64,000 nt of DNA from RGIG4034 sp045576455 (lineage in GTDB: Bacteria; Bacillota; Clostridia; Lachnospirales; Lachnospiraceae). Below are positions 9,940-18,053 of the stretch, piece after piece (the first letter of the stretch is position 1; every line of letters begins with the position of its first letter). The notes under the pieces were generated by a model, which saw only the letters and a program-made list of their open reading frames with translations, was not told where the DNA came from and ran no database searches. The stretch is from NCBI GenBank assembly GCA_045576455.1, contig JAZNGM010000001.1, positions 496,001 through 560,000 on the forward strand, in the 5' to 3' direction. The translations under genes and the position numbers were made by a program.

Positions 9940-9977
9940 AGCTGTAGCTTATAAACATTAGCATATAGGCTACAGCT
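9940..9977 (+). other. Intergenic hairpin between GH95 and GH2
   Basis: Two 14-base arms (9940-9953 and 9964-9977) pair with a single G-U wobble around a 10-base loop. No U-run follows, so it is not a classical terminator; it may protect or cleave the mRNA between the GH95 and GH2 genes, or act as a weak pause site. Confidence 0.6.
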
Positions 9978-10022
9978 TTGAATAATAAGAATGTATGTGG
10001 TTTATGATTTGGGAGAATGGGA

Positions 10023-13000
10023 ATGGAAGGTAGTGCAAAAATGAATCTGCCGGTAAAACAAAAATTACGGTATGGATGGGAGTTTGCAAAACAACATGTT
10101 TCAGACGGAATGGTGCCTTCTGATTGGAAGGGACTTTCTTTTTCTTCTGTTCTTATACCGCATGACTGGCTTATTCAAAATGTGAATGATTTATATGAAG
10201 ATTCCGTAGGGTTTTACAGAACGGTTTTACACTTTACGGATGTCAGGGATTATTATACAGCTCTCCGTTTTGAAGGGGTATATATGGATTCTTCCGTATA
10301 TGTTAACGGACAAAAGGTGTTTGAGTGGAAATACGGTTATTCCACCTTTGAAGTTCCGGTAGATGAATATCTTGTGGAAGGTGACAATGAAGTGGTAGTG
10401 AAAGTAGTTCATCTTGCACCAAATTCCCGCTGGTATTCGGGTGCCGGTATTTACAGACCGGTATATTTAATCAGAAAAAACCGGCAACGTTTTTTGCCGG
10501 ATGGAATTTATATCCATAACCGGAAAACCCCATACGGGTATGAAAGCGTTGTGACGGCAGAAACCGACGCAAAAGATAGGGCATTAGATGTACGTGCGCG
10601 CATAACCGATGCAGGCAGAAATGCGGTGACTGATTTGGTCAGTGCGCCGGCGGGACAGGAATTACATATCCGTAATGAAAATGTTAAGGAATGGGATGTT
10701 AACCACCCTAATTTATATTATCTGGAAATTGAACTCTATGATGCATGCCGGGATGTTGTGCTGGATAAGGAGTGCATCCGGTTTGGATACCGTACCCTTA
10801 CGTTTACAACGGATAAAGGATTTTTCTTAAACGGTACGCACGTAAAGATACAGGGCGTGGCATTGCACCATGATTTGGGATGCCTTGGAAGTGCGGTAAA
10901 TGAGACGGCATTAAGAAGGCAGTTGCGGCTTATGAAGGAAATGGGGGCAAATGCCATCCGTTCTTCCCACAATATGCCATCCGCTGAGCTTATTAAGTTA
11001 TGTGATGAAATGGGCTTCCTTTTGCAGAATGAAGCTTTTGATTGTTGGAAAAAAAGTAAGACACCGTATGATTACGCGCGCTTTTTTGAAGAATGGGCAG
11101 AACGTGATGTGGCAAGCTGGATACGCCGTGACCGTAATGCTCCCAGTGTAATTATGTGGTCTATAGGCAATGAAATATATGACACGCATGCAGATGAGAG
11201 CGGAAAAGCCACTTTGGAGTATTTGATTGGATTGGTCAATAAGCATGATCCGCATAAAAATGCGTATGTGACCTTTGCATCTAATTATCTTACATGGGAG
11301 AATACCCAGAAATGTGCAGATGTTATTAAACTTACAGGTTATAATTATACGGAAAATCTGTATGAGGAGCATCATGAAAAATATCCGGACTGGATTATTT
11401 ACGGAAGTGAGACAGCTTCTATTGTGCAGAGCAGGGGAGTATATCATTTTCCGTTGGAAAAAGAAATATTGGCAGACGATGACAGACAATGTTCTTCTCT
11501 TTTAAACAGTATTACGAGTTGGGGAGCCAAGAGTATTGAGTATTGTCTGACGAAAGACAGGGATATGGAGTTTTCCCTCGGACAATTTATTTGGACGGGA
11601 ATTGACTATATTGGTGAACCGACACCGTATCACACAAAAAATTCGTATTTCGGACAGGTGGATACTGCAGGATTTTTAAAGGATTCCTATTATATGTATC
11701 AGGCGGCGTGGACGGATTATAAGGAAAAAACGGTGTTGCATATTTTCCCGTACTGGGATTTTAATGAAGGACAGTTAATTGATATAAGGGTGTGCTCCAA
11801 TGCACCATCTGTGGAACTTTTTCTGAATGGGGAAACGCTTGGGAAAAAGGCTATTGACAGAAAGCATGGAGACAAGATAAGCGGTGATTACAAGGTGCCT
11901 TATCGGAAAGGTGAGCTTAAGGCGGTAGCCTATGATGAGGAAGGCAATATTATAAAAGAAGAGATAAGATGTTCTTTTTCAGACGCCTGCAAGATTCAAG
12001 TGTCTGTTGAAAGAGATTATTTGAGGGCGTGTGATGAAACGCTTGCTTTCCTTGCCATAAGTGTATTGGACAAGGAAGGAAATGAGGTGTGCAACGCCAA
12101 TAACCGGATAAATATTTCGGTAGAGGGCGAAGGCATGCTTCTTGGAACTGACAATGGTGACAGTACCGATACGGATGAATACCATGCGGGCAGCAGAAGA
12201 ATGTTTAACGGTAAACTGCTGGCAGTTATAAGAAGCAACGGCAAGGAAGGAAATATATGTGTTTCGGTTACTTCTTTGGGACTTAAAGGGACAAAAGTTA
12301 TACTTCCTGTAAGAACTGCTTGCACAGAAGAGTATGAAATAACGGAGCTTGCGGTAAAAGAAACTGACGGAATAAATACGGAAGCAGGCAGAAACGTACA
12401 GGAAAAATATGCTACAATACAGGAATCTGCCATACCGGTCAGAAAGCTGGAAATTGTTCACGGTGGCAGTACACATTTTTCGCCGGAGCATAGGCAACTG
12501 GAGGTTTCGTTAAAGGTATTGCCACAAAATGCTACGACAGAAAAAATAGTGTGGCGCGTATGTGATGATGCCGGAGTAGACAGTCTTATTGCTGAGGTAA
12601 AGCCGGACATGTACGACTTGACTAAGGCGGTCATTGTGGCTAAAGGCGATGGTCTTTTCCGTATTAGGGTAATGTGTGAGAATGTTCCGGGCTCTTTGGA
12701 GGCATTGTCACAACTCGAATGCAGTGCAAAAGGACTTGGCACGATACTGAAAGATCCTTACGGCTTTATCTATGCATCGCAATATGATGCCCAGCTGAGG
12801 ACGGGAAACGGCAATGAACGAGGGGTTTCAACCTCGCGTAACGGTTACAGCTTTGTGGCATTTAAAGATGTTGATTTTGGTAAATTTGGTTCGGATGAGG
12901 TAACGTTGCCTATATTTTCTTTTGACGGAAGAGTTCCTATAAGATTTTGGGAAGGTATTCCATATGAAGAAGGCAGCAGGCTTATAAAAGAAGTGGAGTA

Positions 13001-13517
13001 TACACTTCCGGGAATATGGAATACATATGTACCGGATACATTTAGCTTAGGCAGGCGCTTAAAAGGAATAACTACTTTTGCACTGGAATTCAATACAAAG
13101 ATACACTTAAAAGGCTTTTCCTTTACAAAACAGCAAAAAGCATATGCTTATCTTACGGCAGCAGAAGCTGATGCGGTTTACGGGGATAGCTATATAGTGG
13201 AAGGAAGCAGTATTAACGGTATCGGCAATAATGTGACACTGGTATTTGAAGATATGGATTTTTCCAAAGAATATGCCGGTTTTATTAAAATTAAAGGATA
13301 TACGCCGAATGAAGTTAATAATATAAATCTATTATGTAAAAATGAAAATGGTACAGAAGAAAAAGAAGCATTGGAATTCTTGCATACAAAAGGCGTTAAA
13401 GAGGTTTTATTTAAGATAAAACCCAAAACGGGGAAATGCAGGATATCTTTTGTGTTTCTGCCGGGGAGCTCTTTTGATTTTGAAGGCTTCTGTTTTGTAA
13501 AAGGTGAAGAATTATAA
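10023..13517 (+). CDS. Large GH2 family glycosidase (beta-galactosidase-like)
   Basis: A 1164-residue GH2 enzyme: sugar-binding jelly roll (IPHDWLIQN, YRTVLHF), Ig-like domain, then a TIM barrel with GVALHHDLG, NAIRSSHNMPS, acid/base Glu384 in WSIGNEIYD and nucleophile Glu463 in YGSETASIV. After the barrel come DUF4982-like and Ig-like domains and, from about residue 900, a beta-sandwich that may bind carbohydrate. There is no signal peptide. The layout matches beta-galactosidase and related GH2 enzymes acting on plant oligosaccharides; exact sugar specificity is not readable. Start 10023 is preferred to ATG 10017 because GGGAG at 10011-10015 is properly spaced. The long tail makes it larger than LacZ-type enzymes of about 1000 residues. 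Confidence 0.85.
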   Translation: MEGSAKMNLPVKQKLRYGWEFAKQHVSDGMVPSDWKGLSFSSVLIPHDWLIQNVNDLYEDSVGFYRTVLHFTDVRDYYTALRFEGVYMDSSVYVNGQKVFEWKYGYSTFEVPVDEYLVEGDNEVVVKVVHLAPNSRWYSGAGIYRPVYLIRKNRQRFLPDGIYIHNRKTPYGYESVVTAETDAKDRALDVRARITDAGRNAVTDLVSAPAGQELHIRNENVKEWDVNHPNLYYLEIELYDACRDVVLDKECIRFGYRTLTFTTDKGFFLNGTHVKIQGVALHHDLGCLGSAVNETALRRQLRLMKEMGANAIRSSHNMPSAELIKLCDEMGFLLQNEAFDCWKKSKTPYDYARFFEEWAERDVASWIRRDRNAPSVIMWSIGNEIYDTHADESGKATLEYLIGLVNKHDPHKNAYVTFASNYLTWENTQKCADVIKLTGYNYTENLYEEHHEKYPDWIIYGSETASIVQSRGVYHFPLEKEILADDDRQCSSLLNSITSWGAKSIEYCLTKDRDMEFSLGQFIWTGIDYIGEPTPYHTKNSYFGQVDTAGFLKDSYYMYQAAWTDYKEKTVLHIFPYWDFNEGQLIDIRVCSNAPSVELFLNGETLGKKAIDRKHGDKISGDYKVPYRKGELKAVAYDEEGNIIKEEIRCSFSDACKIQVSVERDYLRACDETLAFLAISVLDKEGNEVCNANNRINISVEGEGMLLGTDNGDSTDTDEYHAGSRRMFNGKLLAVIRSNGKEGNICVSVTSLGLKGTKVILPVRTACTEEYEITELAVKETDGINTEAGRNVQEKYATIQESAIPVRKLEIVHGGSTHFSPEHRQLEVSLKVLPQNATTEKIVWRVCDDAGVDSLIAEVKPDMYDLTKAVIVAKGDGLFRIRVMCENVPGSLEALSQLECSAKGLGTILKDPYGFIYASQYDAQLRTGNGNERGVSTSRNGYSFVAFKDVDFGKFGSDEVTLPIFSFDGRVPIRFWEGIPYEEGSRLIKEVEYTLPGIWNTYVPDTFSLGRRLKGITTFALEFNTKIHLKGFSFTKQQKAYAYLTAAEADAVYGDSYIVEGSSINGIGNNVTLVFEDMDFSKEYAGFIKIKGYTPNEVNNINLLCKNENGTEEKEALEFLHTKGVKEVLFKIKPKTGKCRISFVFLPGSSFDFEGFCFVKGEEL

Positions 13518-13548
13518 TTGATGGTATTAGATTGGGGTGGGGTGCAGT

Positions 13549-15081
13549 ATGTTAACAAAAGACGTAAATCCAATAATTAAAGCAGATTATCCGCCAAGTG
13601 ATGTAATAAGGGTGGGGGATAAATATTATATGGCAAGTACAACTATGCATTTTTATCCTGCGATAGCATTGTTGCAATCCTATAATCTCGTTGATTGGGA
13701 ATTGGCAGGATATGTTACTGAAAAGTTGGAAAATACAGAAAGGGAAAGACTGTGCGGCGAACAGAATATGTATGGTTCGGGTATCAGGGTTGGTTCTCTA
13801 AAGTATCATGAAGGAGTATTTTATGTTACGGGTGTAGCATACGGAGTAGGAAAGTCTTATATATTTACCGCTACGGATATAGAAGGACCGTGGGAAAAGA
13901 TTACTATGGAGCATTGTGCACATGATGCTTATCTGTTTTTTGATGACGACGGTAAAAAGTACATTTTTTTCGGAAACGGCAATATTTGTGTTATGGAACT
14001 GAATGATTCCATGACCGGTTATAAGGATAATGGCGTATTTAGTAAAATAATATCAAGTGATAGGGATGACTATTGCAGATATGAAGGTGCGCATGTTATA
14101 AAAAGAGAGGGTAAATATTATTTATTTTTAACATATTGGCCGAAAACCGGAAATAAGAGAAGAACACAAGCTGTTTTTGTCTCTGATACCATCGCAGGGG
14201 AATATACCGGAACGGATATATTGGACTGTGACAGAGACTATTTTAACGAAGGTGTGGCACAGGGAGGACTTGTAGAAACACCGGAAGGTGACTGGTATGC
14301 TGTCCTTATGCAGGATTATGAGGCAGTAGGCAGAGTTCCGGTTCTGGTACCTGTACACTGGAAGGAGGATATGCCTGTTTTTGGAGAAAACGGAATGGTA
14401 CCGGTTAGTTTTAAAGTGCCTGGGACAAAGAATAAGGTAAAACCGCTTTATGCTTCGGATAACTTTAAGAACCCGGTTTTAAATCCGGTTTGGCAGTTTA
14501 ATCATTTGCCGGATAATGAATTATGGAATGTGGAGCCGGAGGGCGGCTATAGGATTACAACCGGTAAGATTAGCATTAATGTATTACAGGCAGTAAATAC
14601 CCTTACCCAGCGGATGATGTGGCCGAAGAGTGCAGCAGAGGTAACCATAGATGCATATAACCTGAATAATGGTGATTATGCAGGGTTCAGTGCATTCCTG
14701 GGTGGTTACGGCTTTGTGGGAATTATGAAGGAAAACGGCAAATATTATGTAGTCATGTGTGCAAGAAATGTTGAAAAGATACCACAGCGGGACAGGGTAT
14801 TTGATTATATGCCGGGAGAAATTTTGGCAAAGATCCAGATAGCCAATCCCTGCATGCGCTTCCGGATAGAAGCGGATTTTTCTGATGTGGAAGGGAAAAC
14901 GGATTTCTACATAAATCTAAATAAGAAATGGAAAAAGGTGGGTATCACCCATAAGGTATATTATCATCTCGATCATTTTGCCGGATGCCGTTACGCTATG
15001 TTTGCCTATTCGACATACGAAACCGGCGGAAGTGCGGTATTTAAAGACTTTATATATGAGTACAATGAAGTTACAGATTAA
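13549..15081 (+). CDS. Divergent GH43 protein lacking the usual catalytic base
   Basis: A 510-residue protein with the xylosidase-type GH43 layout: N-terminal propeller and, from about residue 305, a concanavalin-like C-terminal domain (NPVWQFNHLPDNELWNV). RVGDKYYMASTTMHFYP and EGAHVIKREGKYYLF are family hallmarks, and the acid Glu in YEGAH and an Asp in HDAYLFFDDDG are kept. However, the PDP(S/D) motif that carries the general base reads YPPSDVIRV (Pro16 at the Asp position), and the nearby active-site WAPS motif reads IRVGS (residues 79-83). It may be inactive, a binding protein, or an enzyme with a shifted base. The start is ATG 13549, behind a G-rich ribosome site; it lacks a signal peptide. 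Confidence 0.8.
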   Translation: MLTKDVNPIIKADYPPSDVIRVGDKYYMASTTMHFYPAIALLQSYNLVDWELAGYVTEKLENTERERLCGEQNMYGSGIRVGSLKYHEGVFYVTGVAYGVGKSYIFTATDIEGPWEKITMEHCAHDAYLFFDDDGKKYIFFGNGNICVMELNDSMTGYKDNGVFSKIISSDRDDYCRYEGAHVIKREGKYYLFLTYWPKTGNKRRTQAVFVSDTIAGEYTGTDILDCDRDYFNEGVAQGGLVETPEGDWYAVLMQDYEAVGRVPVLVPVHWKEDMPVFGENGMVPVSFKVPGTKNKVKPLYASDNFKNPVLNPVWQFNHLPDNELWNVEPEGGYRITTGKISINVLQAVNTLTQRMMWPKSAAEVTIDAYNLNNGDYAGFSAFLGGYGFVGIMKENGKYYVVMCARNVEKIPQRDRVFDYMPGEILAKIQIANPCMRFRIEADFSDVEGKTDFYINLNKKWKKVGITHKVYYHLDHFAGCRYAMFAYSTYETGGSAVFKDFIYEYNEVTD

Positions 15082-15117
15082 ATAACCGGCGCAAATAATG
15101 CCCGGAATGAGGTTTGC

Positions 15118-17454
15118 ATGAAAAATAATAATCGACAATTTTTAAAAGATCTTCCGACATCGGTAAGAGACATAATGGAACATGAACCGAAGGATAATAC
15201 GGTTTATATGGCAGTAAAGACCGATTTGGATTATGAACTGGCTTATCGTGACGGATATCTTATTTTAACCAAGGATTATCTGTATGTATTTTCGGCAGAT
15301 ACAAAGGCTACTACACCCAGATATTTTAAAGGGTATGGGACAAGAACGGAAGCCGTAATGGCAGATGACGTTACATATAATGCTAAAAAGTATGCTATTA
15401 ATGAGCTGGAAGAAATCCGTATCGAGCATCAGGTGGCTTGTAATCTTCTTATCGCGAAAATTAGTGGTGAAGAAGTAAGAGTAGCGTTATTCACAAATTT
15501 AAGCAAGAGAAAAGTTTTTGACTTGATAAAAACTTTTAAAAAGCTAAAGAAAAATAACGGTGAAGAAGTAGAAGTTAAGGAAGAAAATCCGGACGATGAA
15601 TATTGCCCTAAATGCGGAAGGATGTATCCTGACAAGGCAAGAAAAATGTGTCCGAGATGTATGAACCGTAAAGCAGTATTTTTCCGTGTACTTAAGTACT
15701 TCAAGCCATATAGTGCAAGAATTGCAGTGCTTATGCTTATAATCGTGGCAACGTCGGCATTGAATCTTGTATGGCCTTACCTTAACGGTACGGTATTGTA
15801 TGACAAGATATTAGGTAAAGATGATGCCTTTTTGGCTAAGTTCAATATTCCGTACGGAGAATATGTACTTGCTTTGTTGCTTGTCGTGTTAACTATGTTT
15901 ATGACAAAAGTGGTATTGCTGCTCCTTCAGATACTGCAAGGAATTTTTACGGCAAAAGTTGTATGCTACATTGTACGTGATATGAAAAAGGAAATTTTCC
16001 ATGTTATGGGTGATTTGTCCATAAGCTTTTTTAGAAGCCGTCAGACTGGTAGCCTTATGACAAGAGTTATGAGCGATGCAGACCGTGTAACAGGTTTTTT
16101 CCTTGACGGATGCCCGCATATATTTATAAATGGTCTTCTGATTATTGCCTCAACAGCAGTAATGTTAAGTATAAACTGGCAGATGACGGTAGTAACCATT
16201 ATCATGCTTCCTACACTTGCTTTTGTAAGTTTCTATTTAAGACCCAAGGTATGGGTAATGTTTGGTAGAAGACATAGGGCAGAGCGTTCACTTAATAATG
16301 CCGTTAATGATAACCTGACAGGTGCCCGTGTTGTTAAGGCTTTCGGACAGGAAGCAAGGGAATCCAAACGTTTTACGGGATATAACGGTAAGCTTCAGCA
16401 TGCGGAAGTGGCAATATCCAAGCAGAGAAATATATTTAACGTCATGTATGGCGGCGGACAGCAGATAGTTACCATTGTTGTATGGATAATGGGTTCCTTG
16501 TTCTTAATGAAAGGTAAGAACATGGAATTCGGTACATTAATTACTTTTATCGGTTATGTGGGACAGCTTAGCGGACCGATGAACTTTTTCTCACATATCT
16601 TTACATGGTGGTCAGACAGTATGAACAGTGCGGAGAGAATGTTTGAGATTATCGACGCGGTTCCTGAGGTAAGTGAAAAAGAAAATCCGGTACGTCTTCA
16701 GAAACCGGAAGGTACGATTGAATTAAAGGATGTATCGTTCGGATATGATGAAAACCGTCCGGTGCTTAAGAATATCAACTTTACGATTCCGGCAGGAAGT
16801 ATGCTGGGTATCGTGGGACGAAGCGGTGCGGGAAAGACAACACTTGTTAACCTGATATCAAGAATGTATGACCCGCAGGAAGGTTCCATCCATATTGATG
16901 GTATTGATGTAAAAGATCTTGCGTTCCATGATCTTCGTAAAAATGTAGCAATGGTATCCCAGGAAACATATATATTCATGGGAACGATTGCGGAGAACAT
17001 AGCGTATGCCGATTTGTCAGCAAAACCGGAACAGATTGTTAAGGCAGCCAAACTTGCAGGAGCACATGATTTTATCATGCGTCTGCCGGACGGCTATGAT
17101 ACCAGAATCGGAGCTTCGGGAAGAGAACTTTCGGGTGGTGAGAGACAGCGTATTTCCATTGCAAGAGCAATTCTTGCAAATCCGAAGATATTAATTTTGG
17201 ATGAAGCAACTGCTTCGGTGGATACGGAAACGGAAAGAGTTATCCAGAAGTCAATACAGTACCTTGTAGAGGGAAGAACAACCATTTCAATAGCGCACAG
17301 ACTTTCTACGCTGCGTGATGCAGATTACCTTATTGTTATTGATAACGGTAAAATAACGGAGCGGGGAACTCATCAGGAGCTCATTGACTTACAGGGAACT
17401 TATTATAAACTCATGGAATTACAGACAAAAGCCTTAGCCATTAAGGAAGTCTGA
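15118..17454 (+). CDS. ABC exporter with N-terminal zinc ribbon (first of pair)
   Basis: A 778-residue half-transporter. Residues 1-150 form a beta-rich domain of no recognised family. Next comes a zinc ribbon (Cys163, Cys166, Cys178, Cys181), then six membrane helices of the type I exporter fold (about 190-480) and a nucleotide-binding domain with Walker A GRSGAGKTT (567-575), signature LSGGERQRISIARA, Walker B ILILDEATASVD and H-loop SIAHRLST. The Walker B Glu is present, so this is a catalytically competent site. It is followed by DUF1854 and a second exporter of the same unusual layout, which probably forms a heterodimer with it. In some genomes this trio is annotated as cyanophycin-metabolism associated; the substrate here is unknown. 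Confidence 0.88.
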   Translation: MKNNNRQFLKDLPTSVRDIMEHEPKDNTVYMAVKTDLDYELAYRDGYLILTKDYLYVFSADTKATTPRYFKGYGTRTEAVMADDVTYNAKKYAINELEEIRIEHQVACNLLIAKISGEEVRVALFTNLSKRKVFDLIKTFKKLKKNNGEEVEVKEENPDDEYCPKCGRMYPDKARKMCPRCMNRKAVFFRVLKYFKPYSARIAVLMLIIVATSALNLVWPYLNGTVLYDKILGKDDAFLAKFNIPYGEYVLALLLVVLTMFMTKVVLLLLQILQGIFTAKVVCYIVRDMKKEIFHVMGDLSISFFRSRQTGSLMTRVMSDADRVTGFFLDGCPHIFINGLLIIASTAVMLSINWQMTVVTIIMLPTLAFVSFYLRPKVWVMFGRRHRAERSLNNAVNDNLTGARVVKAFGQEARESKRFTGYNGKLQHAEVAISKQRNIFNVMYGGGQQIVTIVVWIMGSLFLMKGKNMEFGTLITFIGYVGQLSGPMNFFSHIFTWWSDSMNSAERMFEIIDAVPEVSEKENPVRLQKPEGTIELKDVSFGYDENRPVLKNINFTIPAGSMLGIVGRSGAGKTTLVNLISRMYDPQEGSIHIDGIDVKDLAFHDLRKNVAMVSQETYIFMGTIAENIAYADLSAKPEQIVKAAKLAGAHDFIMRLPDGYDTRIGASGRELSGGERQRISIARAILANPKILILDEATASVDTETERVIQKSIQYLVEGRTTISIAHRLSTLRDADYLIVIDNGKITERGTHQELIDLQGTYYKLMELQTKALAIKEV

Positions 17455-17465
17455 TGGAGGAATAA

Positions 17466-18041
17466 ATGAAAGATTTTAAAATGGACCCAATGGGAATGGA
17501 AGAGGAAGAATTCAGCTTAGAACAGATGGAGAAAGAAACGGAGGAAATGCTTAGGGTTCACTATCTTGATGATAGTAATGCGGTATTCAAGCGTACAGAA
17601 GGCGGTTTCTTAAGCTTAGAGACGGAAGGATCAACTTATCCGCGTGTTCAGGTTGTAAGAATGTTTCCATTTACGGATAAAGATGAATTTATTTCAATAA
17701 GGACGCCGGACGAGCGTTCCAAGGAAATCGGAATTATACGTGATATTAATAAGGTAAGCAAGCAGACGAAGGAAATGTTGCTTGAGCAGATGAATATCCG
17801 TTATTTTACACCGATTATTAAGAAGGTTATTAAAATAAAAGAAGAATACGGTTATGCTTACTGGGATGTTATGACAGACAGGGGAGAATGCCGGTTTACT
17901 ATCCAGATGGGTGGAAGCGGAGTGATTCATTTGTCAGAAAACAGAATTCTTATTCAGGATATTGATGAGAACCGTTTTGAAATACCGGATCTTAGGGATT
18001 TGACAGATATGGAACGTAAGAGACTGGATTTGTTCCTATAA
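17466..18041 (+). CDS. DUF1854 protein between two ABC exporters
   Basis: A 191-residue soluble acidic protein, recognisable as DUF1854 from the order FLSLETEGSTYPRVQVVRMF, SIRTPDERSKEIGII, MNIRYFTPIIKKVIKIKEEYG, VMTDRGECRFTIQ and FEIPDL. DUF1854 genes are regularly found next to ABC exporters, but the biochemical role is not known. It lies 11 bases after the first exporter and 12 before the second, so the three are one translation unit. Having no membrane segment, it probably acts as a cytosolic partner of the exporters, perhaps presenting cargo or gating them. The start is supported by a GGAGG just before the ATG. Confidence 0.88.
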   Translation: MKDFKMDPMGMEEEEFSLEQMEKETEEMLRVHYLDDSNAVFKRTEGGFLSLETEGSTYPRVQVVRMFPFTDKDEFISIRTPDERSKEIGIIRDINKVSKQTKEMLLEQMNIRYFTPIIKKVIKIKEEYGYAYWDVMTDRGECRFTIQMGGSGVIHLSENRILIQDIDENRFEIPDLRDLTDMERKRLDLFL

Positions 18042-18053
18042 TGGGAGGTTACC

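Noticed and set aside
12017..12433. Antisense ORF of 138 codons inside the GH2 gene
   Set aside because: It lies entirely opposite a well-supported gene, has no ribosome site, and its Ser-rich composition is that of a shadow frame.
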